From Acestrorhynchus altus (taxonomy: Eukaryota; Chordata; Actinopteri; Characiformes; Acestrorhynchidae), in contig CM067520.1 of the NCBI GenBank assembly GCA_034509495.1, positions 24,619,537-24,683,536 of the forward strand: a stretch of 64,000 nt of DNA, written 5' to 3'. Below, one piece after another: positions 46,301 to 57,187 of the stretch. Below the pieces are notes generated by a model. The model was not told where the DNA came from, ran no database searches, and worked only from the letters and a program-made list of their open reading frames with translations. Each line of letters begins with the position of its first letter. Positions within the stretch are counted from its first letter, which is position 1. Both the position numbers and the translations under genes were made by a program.

Positions 46301-46517
46301 TTCGGGAGGTATTTGCACTTGAATGAGACAATATATTTAAAATATACATATACTTAACCTGCGAGCATTGCGCTTCCAGCAGACGAGCCAGATATGTGGT
46401 CCTGATGCAAATGTGCAGGAAGATCACAGAGTTCATTAAGAATATATGAATGATTTTATCGGTTTCATTATTCATTCGTTTGAAAAATTCAAATCAAGTC
46501 GTATAGGCCTTTATAAT

Positions 46518-46519
<2 letters not shown>

Positions 46520-46554
<35 letters not shown>
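46520..46554 (+). repeat. CA microsatellite
   Basis: About 17 CA units. Confidence 0.95.
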
Positions 46555-46556
<2 letters not shown>

Positions 46557-46728
46557 ATTCGGAGCAACACCCTGGTGTTTGGAAATAAGAAGCATCAACG
46601 GAAATGGAAGTGTGTTATCAGGAACTATGAACGATTCAAATGTTAGACCGATATAATCAATATATCGATCTACACATACAGAAGTACTGTCTCAAAGATT
46701 TGCTCAATGATTTCAAAACTGACCGTAA

Positions 46729-46731
<3 letters not shown>

Positions 46732-46763
<32 letters not shown>
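46732..46763 (+). repeat. CA microsatellite
   Basis: About 15 CA units. Confidence 0.95.
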
Positions 46764-46766
<3 letters not shown>

Positions 46767-47814
46767 GTCCACTGTTCATCTGAACACAAGCTCCTGAACC
46801 TGATTCAATATTCCCATAAACATTAACGTCCACTGCTCACATCTGCTGCCGTAAAGTGTGTTTTACTCTCCGCCGACAGAACTATGGACACACACAAATC
46901 ACCACAGGCCCAGGCTGTAAACGTGCCACGCTGGAGCACTTCTTCTAATATACACTTCACACACTTAATGTGATGTGTGTGTGTTCTGGGAGCCCGGTCA
47001 TGTGTGCAAACCGTAGGTTCTTCGGATGTTCAGCGCTGGGGAGGAACCGAGCAGATGCTCCTGCTGAAACCTCCAGCTGTGATGTTTATTTTACAGTGAG
47101 TAATCGAGAGAAATGGATTTACTCACCTTGAGCAGAAAAGTGGATTCGGGGCAAAGGAAGCATGAAAGAAAGAGAGAAACGGAGTTAGTGAGGGTGCACT
47201 GTAGAGCCCTATATTCACGCCTGTATACACATATAACTGTACAACAGGAACCGCAGAGCCGGGTTCTGATTTCAGTTCGATTTGATTCTGTATCAGTTCG
47301 TTCCGTAACCGCTCAAACTATAGGCCAGTTTTCGGTGATGTTTTCGTAGTTCTGAGTGAATTTTAAAGGAAAACGTCAGTGTCAATCTGTCTGTGAGCTG
47401 AATCTCAAGAGAACGTGGACCATGCAGCAGGACAACGACCCTAAACAATGTTCGAAGAAGAATGGCCCTGTGCTGCCACTCACAGACATGTATTTATTAT
47501 TATTTATATTTATTTTACGCAATAAATAAATGAGAGTGTAATTTGTTTATGTTATTGTTATTGTGTTTACAGTTGTTTGCGTGAACTCCCAGTAGGGGTA
47601 AACAGCCTACTGCTGCAGTCACCCTGCAGAGCACACAATAGCACAAAACAAGAGTAATTAAGAATAATTATGATCAACAAAAAGAAGTTGCAGCGCTGGT
47701 GCTGAATTCATATTTAGTCTACCTAACCTTAAGACACACGGGGAACACAGAAACACAAAATGTTCAATCGAAAAGTACTTTTTAATTTCATTGAGTGTTA
47801 GAGCATTTAAAACG
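46764..47814. other. Non-coding with a possible family A scrap
   Basis: AGGCCAGTTTTCGGTGATG then TTTTCGTAGTT at about 47320-47352 matches the end-proximal part of family A (minus). Otherwise unique, with no gene supported. Confidence 0.45.
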
Positions 47815-48262
47815 TATGATTCCAGACTGTAGTTCATCTGTTTCTCTGCAGACTTTATTCTCCTCCTTCCACCCTGATCTTCAATGATCAGGACCCCACA
47901 GGACCACCACAGAGCAGATATGATGTGGGTGGTGGGTCATTCTCAGCACTGCAGTCACACTGACATGGTGGTGGTGTGTTAGTGTGTGTTGCTGGTATGA
48001 GTGGATCAGACGCAGCTGTGCTGCTGGAGTGTTTAAACACTGTGTCCACTCACTCTCCACTCCATTAGACACTCCTACGGAGTGTCTCCACCTTGTAGAT
48101 GTAAAGTCAGAGACAGAAGCTCATCTGTTTCTGCACAGTTTGTGTTGGTCGTCCTCTAGTCCTTCATCAGTGCTCACAGGACGCTGTCGGCTGGACGTTT
48201 CTGGTTGGTGGACTGTTCTCGGTCCAGCAGTGACACTGAGGGGTTTAAACACTCCAGCATCG
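47815..48262 (-). mobile_element. Family B foldback MITE, arm plus centre
   Basis: GTTTCTCTGCAGACTTTATT, CAGGACCCCACAGGACCACC, GCAGTCACACTGACATGGTG, GAGTGTTTAAACACTGTGTC, CACCTTGTAGATGTAAAGTC, GTTTCTGCACAGTTTGTGTT and GACACTGAGGGGTTTAAACA. A near mirror image lies at 49360-49800. The 203-aa frame starting inside it is not a gene. Confidence 0.85.
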
Positions 48263-48269
48263 AATCCAG

Positions 48270-48600
48270 TTTCTTTTTGGGATCCACCGATGGTCGGGTT
48301 TGAGTGTGGAAACCTGATGGAAACCCTTCAATCCTGCCTTTGCAGTGGAGTGATACACACTGTCCCAACTGCTGGTGTGATGATCTGGGGAACATGCAAG
48401 TTTTTCCCTGGAATGTCTCCTCCGGACTGCAACACTTCCAATCAAGCATTTAGAGGACCAGCTGGTACTCCACCATGGGCAACCTATGCGTGCAGGATCT
48501 ACAGGCCCACCTGCAACATCTGTGGGGAAAATGTGCTGCAGGATGCCGTACGGAACCCGAATATTAATCTAACAGTATACATGGTCGGAACATGAATATT
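48270..48600 (+). pseudogene. Tc1-like transposase fragment, probable
   Basis: The plus frame reads VGFECGNLMETLQSCLCSG then TAGVMIWG. The spacing resembles the V-W-R-x-P-E ... P-x-C ... G-x-V-M-V-W-G stretch of Tc1-like transposases between the first and second catalytic aspartates. No intact catalytic residue is visible. Moderate support only. Confidence 0.5.
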
Positions 48601-48812
48601 TGATCAAATTTGGAACATTCTTCCATTTCTGACATAAGGGTCGGGATGTAAGACGGGATGTCAGGGCAGCTTCGTCCTGAAGGTGTGTGAAAACAAGCTG
48701 ACGTTCCCTGAGTGTTAGTCATCAGGGATCAGAGAAGGAGCTGATGCCTGACAGCTGCTCTCCAGGTCAGCACTGATCACAGACTCTAACATGGACACCT
48801 TCACCCCACCCC

Positions 48813-48830
48813 CTTTCTCTCTCTCTCTCA

Positions 48831-48892
<62 letters not shown>
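48813..48892 (+). repeat. CT then CA compound microsatellite
   Basis: CT run to about 48830, then about 30 CA units. Confidence 0.95.
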
Positions 48893-48894
<2 letters not shown>

Positions 48895-49099
48895 GATGAG
48901 CAGGTTTCAGAGTCTATAACAGCATATCACCTCACCACAGGGAAGATATTCGGCTCCACCTGCACATGATGATTGTCTCATTACTGACAAACATATAGGG
49001 TGTAGCATAGTATCTTCAGGCTCCTGCAGAAAGTGCTGCACAAGGAGATAATCAGGCTGTAAAAACCTGTGGGGTGTGCAAATGGAGTCCTAGACATGT

Positions 49100-49335
49100 G
49101 CAGTGAGCGTCTTGTTGGACGTGTGGAAAGTGAGTCACAAAGCAGATTTGAATGATTGGCTGAAAGTAGTGATGGCATTTGGGCACCAAAGTGGCAGAAA
49201 TCACTTCCCTTCCAGACAAGAGTGGCTTCTAGAAGTCAGCACAGGTTCTTTACAACCAATTTCTGGAAGAACACTCCACAAAGAACTGCAGAGCATCAAT
49301 ATATGGAGCAGAGCGGCACACAAAAGACCTTTGCT
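49100..49335 (+). pseudogene. Tc1-like transposase fragment (second helix-turn-helix)
   Basis: The plus frame contains SGRTLHKELQSINIWSRAAH followed by KRPLLT. This matches the second DNA-binding helix-turn-helix of Tc1-like transposases (T-I-x-R-x-L-x-x-x-G-x-x-x-R-x-A-x-x-K-P-x-L). It lies between two opposing family B copies. The catalytic domain does not follow in order. Confidence 0.65.
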
Positions 49336-49359
49336 CACTTTGTCTTTTGTCCTTCAGTG

Positions 49360-49800
49360 CCTCAGAACTGTCCACCAACCAGAAACATCCAGCCGACAGC
49401 GTCCTGTGAGCACTGACGAAGGACTAGAGGACGACCAACACAAACTGTGCAGAAACACATGAGCTTCTGTCTCTGACTTTACATCTACAAGGTGGAGACA
49501 CTCGGTAGGAGTGTCTAATGGAGTGGACAGTGAGTGGACACAGTGTTTAAACACTCCAGCAGCACTGCTGCGTCTGATCCACTCGTACCAGCAACACACA
49601 CTAACACACCACCAGCATGTCAGTGTGACTGCAGTGCTGAGATCGACCCACCACCCACATCATATCTGCTCCGTGGTGGTCCTGTGGGGCCCTGACCACT
49701 GAAGATCAGGGTGAAAGGAGGAGAATAAAGTCTGTAGAGAAACAGATGGACTATAGAGGTATAATAGTCCAGAGGAGCTGATAAAAATGTAGAGTGAATA
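49360..49800 (+). mobile_element. Family B foldback MITE, centre plus arm
   Basis: Reverse complement of most of 47815-48262: GAACTGTCCACCAACCAGAA, GAGGACGACCAACACAAACT, TTTACATCTACAAGGTGGAG, GTTTAAACACTCCAGCAGCA, GTGGTGGTCCTGTGGGGCCC and GTGAAAGGAGGAGAATAAAG. It ends near GAGCTGATAAAAATGTAGAG. Confidence 0.85.
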
Positions 49801-50880
49801 TTGAAATAAGTGATCTTGGCTTATATTAATGAGAGTCGCTTCTCCAGCCTACGTTTGAGAAGATAAATCCCTCATAACAATGTTTATTTTTTTCTATTTT
49901 ATTATAAACATAGATATCATGAGAACAATGTCCTTGAGGTTGATCTAGTTTTCTGTATAAATTACAGCATGTTTCTTAACGATGTTGCCCCCTATCCCCC
50001 TCATCTGAATAAATTCCATTTGCACGTAGACCTAATGTGCATGCGAATAACATCTGTTGTTATTGACAGGTTTGAGTGATGATGTCGGAAAACAATAAAT
50101 CAGCGGAAAGGTTTTATTTTTCTCCCCGAAAACAAGAGTCTTCATCAAACTCAATCATCGTAATGAAGGACTTCCTTTACTTACGAATGTAAATGTGGGT
50201 TTGGACTGAAAAGCACTCTCTCCTTTTGTTTCAGTGAGCGATGAGTGGGAAATAATTCTAACACAGAATTAGAGAAAGTGCAGCCGGAGGTGTTTCAAGG
50301 TCAGAAAGACTCTCGTGTTTGTTATATCTCAGAAAACTCCAGGAAAGCTTCACTTTTCATCAAGCAACCCAGGAAACCTCGTGGCATCAGCCTTCAGTCC
50401 CCAAGAAAACGATAATTGCAGCACATCTGAGATACCGAAGATGATTCTCCTCACATTTGATCTCAATTGAAAGCAAATTTCAATAATATTCATGCTACAA
50501 TGTTCTCCTCACCCATGAGCAGATCGGGCCGGAAACGATGTTGTCAGTGCAAATGTAAGAATCCCCTCTCCAAGGCATTTGCATAATATACCACCGATTT
50601 CCACACCACCCAGCAGGTATTTGGCTGGTGTTTAATGGCTGTGGTGTCTAATTGACTCTTCATGGAGGTTTGATGGCACAAAGTGGGTGTAAATCTCATC
50701 TGGGCCAGAACACAAAGCCTGCAAATGCTTAAGAAGGCTGATTAGCTTTGATTCCCTTCTGGTCTACTCAAGGAATTGCTGGTAGTGGCTCATTTGCACA
50801 AAAAAAAGAGTGCAAGACTTGTAATTTTGCCCCATTGTCTACAAGAACCATGTCCCAGCGCTATCGTCTCAATGAACCAA
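49801..50880. promoter_or_regulatory. Unique block, possible conserved enhancer sequence
   Basis: Single-copy sequence of about 1 kb. It has a POU-type octamer with adjacent TAAT core (ATTTGCATAAT at 50577-50587), ATTTGCACGT near 50018, and CTAATTGACTC and GATTAGC motifs. No repeat or coding frame is seen. The regulatory call is inference from motif content and absence of repeats. Confidence 0.3.
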
Positions 50881-50883
50881 AGC

Positions 50884-51265
50884 TTAGAACCCGAGATCCG
50901 CATTTGCCGTTTTTCTAAGCTTCATAACTCATGATACACACATCATAATAAACTAAAGACTTCCAGTGCATGTTCACTTCTCTCTCCACGGGTACATGCT
51001 CAACCTGCATACAGACTCGGGCTGATCAGAGAGAAGGGGCGTGGCTTATGACATCCCTGACCCAGAAATTGGGTTGTAGAGGAAAATGAGAAGGGAGGGA
51101 GGGTTTGCTCTCTGTCCTTGCTTTCTTTGTCCTGAGAAGAGTTAATACTGACACATACACAAATTACAAAAATAATAAAGACATTATTATTAAAAAAAAT
51201 AATAATTAGGTACCATTTTTTGGTAAACATGGTCAAATACCTACGTTTTTTGGGGAATAAAGTAC
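50884..51265 (+). mobile_element. Family A MITE, near 5-prime end to middle
   Basis: GCTTAGAACCCGAGATCCGC starts at the family terminus. Then GCTTCATAACTCATGATACA, CAGTGCATGTTCACTTCTCT, a GC-box unit (GAAGGGGCGTGGC), GAAAATGAGAAGGGAGGGAG and GAGTTAATACTGACACATAC. After a deletion it reaches ACATGGTCAAATACC. Confidence 0.85.
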
Positions 51266-52016
51266 ATCAAAAGATGGAGAGAATCCAGAGAACAGCATTA
51301 ATGTATGTGAGAGAGACTTAGGAAAGGAAAAAGGGATCCTCTCAACATCTCTCCAATTTAATAGAATATACTGAGTCCATTAGCAGCTATGTTCTTGAGT
51401 TTTTAGCATTTTGTATAAACACAACCTATAAAATGTGTAATAAAAATGGTTACAATATATAAACATTTACATTCCGGCTTGAATTGCTTTCAAACTCTTC
51501 TCTGAGGGAGACTTCACTTACACATTACGCTACCAACACAACAGCACAAGTCAGAATGGGAACCCCGGCCACAGGAACAGGACGACCATATATAGACAGT
51601 CAGGTACAGCGATAAGGCCCATCCTTGCTTATGTTACATGCCTGAACGTGAAAACGTGAGTCATTCACAGGTCTCCCAATGTCAAAGCTACCCACCAAGT
51701 TTCCTTCCTGTCGGTTGATTCTGTGCTTCATTTCTGTTGTTTTACCAATAAAGCCTCTGTTGTTCATCTATAAGCATCGCTGACAATAAAGCGTTCGAGC
51801 TTTTGAAGTCTACATTAGCTGTGAGGGTGTAATGTGGCAGTGACGGTGTGCTGAACCCCATTTTACGGGTTTCTAGAAAGTCTGCAGTGGCTTTTCTTCA
51901 AAAGAAGAAACTTCCAGAGGCTCAGCTGACAAAGCTTGTCTGAACTCAGGAATAGTGAGGCTGCCTGAAGCTCACGCCTTTCTCCTTCCCTTTCTATCCC
52001 TCTTTCTCTCCAGCAT

Positions 52017-52071
<55 letters not shown>

Positions 52072-52187
52072 GTGAAGAGGCCTGAAATGGGCTGTGCCTC
52101 ATCACAATCAGACCCTCCAACAATCATTTCCCTTTGCTCCAACATGCTTCACTCTACAGGACTCATTCATCATCTCTTACATCACCA
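51266..52187. other. Non-coding with CA repeat
   Basis: A CA microsatellite lies at 52018-52069. The rest is unique and AT-rich with no gene supported. Confidence 0.55.
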
Positions 52188-52640
52188 GCGCCGCACTTTG
52201 CAGGCAGTTCCATGCTGTTTTCTAGGCTTCATACCTCAGGATCAGAGTCACCTACAGACACGATACACACAATTAATTTTCACTTGTTTCCAGCTGAATT
52301 CAATCCCAGTTTAAATGCCAAAGGAGCTTCCAGTGCATGTTTACTGCTCTGTCCACGTGAACAGGATCAACCTGCATACAGACTGTGACTGATCAGAGAG
52401 AGGGGGCGGGGCTGATGCTCAACCTGCACACAGACTCTGACTGATCAGAGAGAGGGGGCGGGGCTGATGATCAACCTGCACACAGACTCTGACTGATCAG
52501 AGAGAGGGGGCGGGGCTGATGCTCAACCTGCATACAGACTCTGATTGATCAGAGAGAGGGGGCGGGGCTGATGCTCAACCTGCACACAGACTCTGACTGA
52601 TCAGAGAGAGGGGGCGGGGTTAATGACATCTTTACCCTAG
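52188..52640 (+). mobile_element. Family A MITE with five GC-box units
   Basis: CGCACTTTGCAGGCAGTTCC, GCTTCATACCTCAGGATCAG, CCTACAGACACGATACACAC, TTTAAATGCCAAAGGAGCTT and CAGTGCATGTTTACTGCTCT, then a five-unit 52-bp array. The copy stops soon after TAATGACATCTTTACCC, so the AT-rich half is missing. Confidence 0.9.
52351..52610 (+). repeat. 52-bp tandem array, 5 units, inside family A
   Basis: GATCAGAGAGAGGGGGCGGG recurs with GATC at 52391, 52443, 52495, 52547 and 52599, exactly 52 bp apart. Units differ by a few bases (CATACAGACTCT versus CACACAGACTCT; one GATTGATC), so the expansion is not brand new. Confidence 0.95.
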
Positions 52641-52689
52641 AATTCCTTTGGCGTCTGTTTATAAATACCTGTGAATTTGGTTTGGACCA

Positions 52690-52914
52690 AAGGATTGGAT
52701 AGAACTTTATTGATCTCTTGGGAGGGTTTCCTCAGGGAAATTAAGGTTCTAGTAGCAGCATCAGTACAGGACAGAAAAGGGTAGAAAGAGATCATAATTT
52801 AGTAAAGAAACACACTATAAATATAAAGAATATATAATATAGAGTCTATATTACAATATTCAATATATAGAAATAGTGTGTGAAAAAAAGAGTCCAGTAG
52901 GAGGCGGTATTGCA

Positions 52915-52960
<46 letters not shown>

Positions 52961-53260
52961 GCACTTTGAACTATATATTGCACCAAGTCCAGTTGTGTTG
53001 TGGTTGTGGGTTGGGGGTTACTGGTTGGTTGGTTCCTACTCGTTCCCATCCTCCATCCTCCTGTTAACACTCCTCCCCCCAGAGAGGAGTTTGATGTCGT
53101 GCGGGACAAGAGAGTTTGTTGAGTCTGTTGTTCCTGCACTTGGGAAGGAGCAGTGTGTCACTGAACAGGCTCCTCTGGTGGCTGATGACGGTGCGTAGAG
53201 GGTGACTGGCATCGTCCATAATGTCCAGTAGTTTTTCCAGCGTCCTCTTCTCTGTGAATA
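52690..53260 (-). mobile_element. LINE 3-prime region
   Basis: On the minus strand the right part reads SATRGACSVTHCSFPSAGTT then DSTNSLVPHDIKLL. This resembles the short cysteine-containing C-terminal tail with R-x-x-S-F-x-P found at the end of CR1/L2-like LINE ORF2 proteins, here decayed. It is followed by a UTR with an ATT run (52917-52960) and an end with AAGAGATCAATAAAGTTCTA, a tail with an AATAAA signal. Clade uncertain. Confidence 0.55.
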
Positions 53261-53977
53261 AAAACTGTTTATAATCATATAAAAAAAACCAGGCTCATAA
53301 ATAAACCAGGCCGAGCCGGTGACCCAAGTGTGCTCACAAAGCCTGTGTGCTGAGGGAACACGTACAGTTGTGTTCAACAAGTGAGATCTCATTTTTGACA
53401 CTGCTGAGAGCTGAGCAATAACCATGGAAACCGCACTGCATCAGCGGCGAACCGGCGATGTGGGGAGCAGAAATCAGGGGCATTCTCTGCAGCAATCTTC
53501 TAACTTCAACCTGTTCCTCACTCGCGGTCTCTCACAAACACAAACAAACACTTAGCGGCCTGAAGACGTGGGGACGAGTGGAAGTGGAAATGGACTGAAG
53601 GACTGTGTGTGTATGGGAGTGTGTATGTGTAGGAGGTAAGAGAGAATGTGTGTTTGAGTGTGTATGTGTGTGTGTGTGTGTGTGTGTAGGGGGAGGGGGG
53701 GTTGTTGTTGGGGTTGTTATTGATTTGAAGCTTAGGTTCATCCCTCTAAGGGATCATTTCAGCCTCATAACTTTGGGCAGGAAGACAGTATTAAAGTTCT
53801 AGCTGAGATTTAAAGTGTGTTGCCAGGCAGCTGTTGATGTTCACCTCACATGCTTACATCTCTATACCACATTCAGGCTGGAGTGTCTGACAACGTGCAC
53901 CTGAGCATCAGCTGGACTCAGCTCTGAACCCTATTTGACGTCTAGAAAACGTCCAGCCAGTTCCACTTTCCCCTGAA
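53261..53977. other. Non-coding with GT and G-rich tract
   Basis: GT-rich runs at 53605-53687 are followed by a G-run (GGGGGAGGGGGGG at about 53689). No gene supported. Confidence 0.55.
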
Positions 53978-54440
53978 ATCTTGTATGTGGGTGGTGGGTC
54001 GTTCTCAGCACTGCAGTCACACTGACATGGTGGTGTGTTAGTGTGTGTTGCTGGTACGAGAGGACCAGACACAGCAGTGCTGCTGGAGTGTTTAAACCCC
54101 TCAGTGTCACTGGTGAACCAACCAACCAGAAACGTCCTGTGAGCAGCATCCTGTGAGCGCTGACGAAGGACTAGAGGACGACCAACACAAACTGTGCAGA
54201 AACAGATGAGCTTCTGTCTCTGACTTTACATCTACAAGGTGGAGACACTCGGTAGGAGTGTCTAATAGAGTGGACAGTGAGTGGACACAGGGTTTAAACA
54301 CTCCAGCAGCTCCACTCGTACCAGCGCGACACACACTAACACACCACCACCATGTCAGTGTGACTGCAGTGCTGAGAACGACCCACCACCCACATCATAG
54401 CTGCTCTGTGGTGGTCCTGTGGGGTCCTGATCACTGAGGG
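53978..54440. mobile_element. Family B foldback MITE with both arms
   Basis: Left arm GTGGGTGGTGGGTCGTTCTC, GCAGTCACACTGACATGGTG; right arm CATGTCAGTGTGACTGCAGT, GAACGACCCACCACCCAC. They are inverted over roughly 130 bp. Between them is the usual centre (CGACCAACACAAACTGTGCA, TTACATCTACAAGGTGGAGA). The GGACCCCACAGGACC end is present on the right only. Confidence 0.9.
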
Positions 54441-55092
54441 ATTCCAAATGACCAGACACCTGTCATGTGGTCGCTGGTGGGTCCTGAGACTGTTAATGTG
54501 CTTCTGATTAAAAGAAGAAACAACAAAGCTGGTTAATTATCGAGTAAAATACACTTCTTATACACACAGAAGATACGTTCTGAATCTGAACATCTGAAGT
54601 GAATAATTACTCAAGTCCCATTTCAACAAGCAGTGGTTTTCTGTTCCATCTCCGAAGGTCTAATCCTTTACCATCATGTTTCAGGACACGTTCCCGTCAG
54701 AAAACACGTGTTCCATGTAAAGCTGCCTGTTGTGTAGGAACCTGCTGTATAAGCCCGTTCTTGCGCTCCGTGTTCTGTATGCATGGAAAAATGCTAAACA
54801 TGTCTCTTCCTCTCATCCATATTTATGAGGGAGAACGGCTCAAAAACTCGGAGATAAGGAAGGGAAGTGTGGCTGATTGCATATTACATTCGTTTTATCA
54901 AAGTTCTGGTGGCCAGTTTTAGAGGAAAACAAGATAATATACCTGAGAATCGCAGAATACAGGGGCATGTTTCTTCAAACGGACAGTTTACACAGAGTTT
55001 GTGGTCCAACTTCTTCTCCTGTAGTATAATCACTAGGTGGCGCTGTGGTGAGTGGTTTGGGTATATATATATGCAGCCCTATGCAGTATGCA
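54441..55092. other. Non-coding unique sequence
   Basis: Nothing recognisable; frames are short and unsupported. Confidence 0.5.
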
Positions 55093-55405
55093 ATGGTCAG
55101 GACCCCACAGGACCACCACAGAGCAGCTATGACATGGGTGGTGGGTCATTCTCAGCACTGCAGTCACACTGACATGGTCGTGGTGTGTTAGTGTGTGTCG
55201 CGCTGGTACGAGTGGAGCTGCTGGAGTGTTTAAACCCTGTGTCCACTCACTGTCCACTCTATTAGACACTCCTACCGAATGTCTCCACCTTGTAGATGTA
55301 AAGTCAGAGACAGAAGCTCATCTGTTTCTGCACAGTTTGTGTTGGTCGTCCTCTAGTCCTTCGTCAGCGCTCACAGGACGCTGCCCACAGGACGCTGTTG
55401 GCTTC
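55093..55405 (-). mobile_element. Family B foldback MITE, arm plus centre
   Basis: GTCAGGACCCCACAGGACCA, GGTGGGTCATTCTCAGCACT, GGAGTGTTTAAACCCTGTGT, CACCTTGTAGATGTAAAGTC and GTTTCTGCACAGTTTGTGTT. It ends at GACGCTGTTGGC; the second arm is absent. Confidence 0.85.
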
Positions 55406-55808
55406 GAAACCAAGGAAGTGGCCGAATGTCTGAACTCTTGATGATAAGCCACTTTGCAGGCTGTGGGAATGTTGATTTAAGTGCCCGGACAAAGAAACAT
55501 CTGGATGTTTGTTTTCGTGCGTCTTGAAGGATGGTGAGTCACGCTGAGCTGCACTTGAAGCCTGAAGGGCTCTTAGTTCAGATCAGGCTTTTAGCAGTAA
55601 GTATGGAAGAGCTGGTCCATTTCTGGATTTGTTGGTGAAGAGTACGTTATTCTGCAACGTTCTGGATCAGTTTCAAGTGTCTGATGGAGCAAGTAAGGAG
55701 ACCAGCTAGAAGGAGCTGTTGTTGAATCGTGAAATGATGAGGGACTGAACAAGCCCCGGGTGGTTTCTCCAGAGAGAAGCAATCAAACTCTCTGAAGAAC
55801 CGTCTAAC
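55406..55808. other. Non-coding unique sequence
   Basis: No feature supported. Confidence 0.5.
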
Positions 55809-56295
55809 ACTTAGAACCTGAGATCCACACTTTGCTGGCAGCTACATGCCATTTTCTAGGCTTCATAACTCAGGATCAGAGTAACCTACAGACACGATAC
55901 CCATCATCACCATCATTGTATGAATTAAACCATGAGGGGGGGTCATTGTTAATGACATCACTAATCTAGATATTGGGTTCGAAATGAGAATGTTCACACA
56001 GTGTTCACATTTCAGAATAAAAGTCCAGAGAAGTACTGATTTATGTACTGATACCTACATAAATAACAAAAATAAAGAACATTCAGGTTGTCTTTTGGTT
56101 GTATTTGGACCCCTGTCAGCTATTCTGAGGACCATTTTATTACTATAATTGTCCTTCTCAATCTAATCATTACAAAGAAGTCATTAACATTTACATTTTC
56201 AGCTCATAAACACTCTGGATTGATGTCTGAGATATAAAATTCAGATCAACATGGTCAGAGTCCTGTCTCTGTCTCTAGAGCTCTAAAGGCTGGAA
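55809..56295 (+). mobile_element. Family A MITE, both ends, GC box deleted
   Basis: CTAACACTTAGAACCTGAGA opens the element. Then GCTTCATAACTCAGGATCAG, CCTACAGACACGATACCCAT, a deletion to TTAATGACATCACTAATCTA, TTCAGAATAAAAGTCCAGAG, CATTCAGGTTGTCTTTTGGT and CTCATAAACACTCTGG. It closes near AGAGCTCTAAAGG. One of the two best full-length frames for this family. Confidence 0.85.
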
Positions 56296-56424
56296 AGCAG
56301 GTCTGTTCAGGCTTTCTCTTCATGTACCTTCTGAACCGGGTTGTGTGCATGTGGTAAAACAAATGTGTTAGTCCAACACTGCAACACTCAGATTTGACAT
56401 TCACTGCATTGAACGTTGTGGAGA
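56296..56424. other. Non-coding spacer between repeats
   Basis: Unique-looking spacer, no feature. Confidence 0.5.
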
Positions 56425-56560
56425 AAAGCTCGTGAAAACCTCAAATGCAGAATCTCGTATTATTACAATATTTAAATTCAGGTTTGAAGGTAATGAATAT
56501 AAAAAATAGTTTGAATTAAATTATAAAACAAAATAAAAACCTGGAGATGCACGAATATAT
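56425..56560 (+). mobile_element. Family D repeat fragment
   Basis: GAAAAGCTCGTGAAAACCTC, AAATGCAGAATCTCG and AAGGTAATGAATATAAAAAA link to the family D copies at 38445 and 42195. Confidence 0.5.
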
Positions 56561-56701
56561 GAAATAATATATGTATAAGTTATGGGGGGACGGGGATGGT
56601 GGAATGCAATGAGTTGAGAATAGGACAGGGAGGGGGGTTGGACTGGTGTGGACATTTATATTGGATATCGGTGATGATGCTTCAATCTGTCAATTCAAAA
56701 T

Positions 56702-56764
56702 TTTATTTATTTATTTATTTTTATTTTTATATTTATTTATTTATTTATTTATTGGGGGGGGGGG
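56702..56764 (+). repeat. ATTT microsatellite ending in poly-G
   Basis: TTTA units to about 56753, then 11 G. Confidence 0.95.
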
Positions 56765-57026
56765 CTCTTTCAGTTTGCAAACGACACTAAAGTCTTACTT
56801 TAAAAATAGGTTTTGGTTTTCTATAAAACACTCGAAATATTGCAAAACCAATCAATTAACAGCTCAAAAGCTGATCGACAGCCGGACAGAAGGACAAAAC
56901 GAGCCACGATGTTTCATTTTCTCTCGTTCTCTAAAATGCTGGAGATGCAAAATTGGGTGATCTCTTCTGCTTCAGTAACTTCCCAATGTCTGGGTACATC
57001 TTGGGCCTAAGGCAGGTAAGATAATG

Positions 57027-57027
<1 letters not shown>
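56765..57027. other. Non-coding sequence, no gene seen
   Basis: Unique; frames overlapping it have no motif. Confidence 0.5.

Positions 57028-57081
<54 letters not shown>
57028..57081 (+). repeat. GT microsatellite
   Basis: About 27 GT units. Confidence 0.97.
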
Positions 57082-57082
<1 letters not shown>

Positions 57083-57187
57083 CCAGTAGAGGACGACCCA
57101 CTGTGACAGGTGAGGTGACTCATTAAATAATTTCCACCATCTGCAGTTGAGTTGATCTGTTGACCTTCTCCTTTGATAACTTTGCAT

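Noticed and set aside
47984..48595. 203-codon plus-strand frame
   Set aside because: It starts inside family B and continues into Tc1-like debris. The same peptide start appears in every family B copy regardless of location.
53600..53720. A coding gene rich in C, V and G
   Set aside because: The frame is a GT/TG repeat translation.
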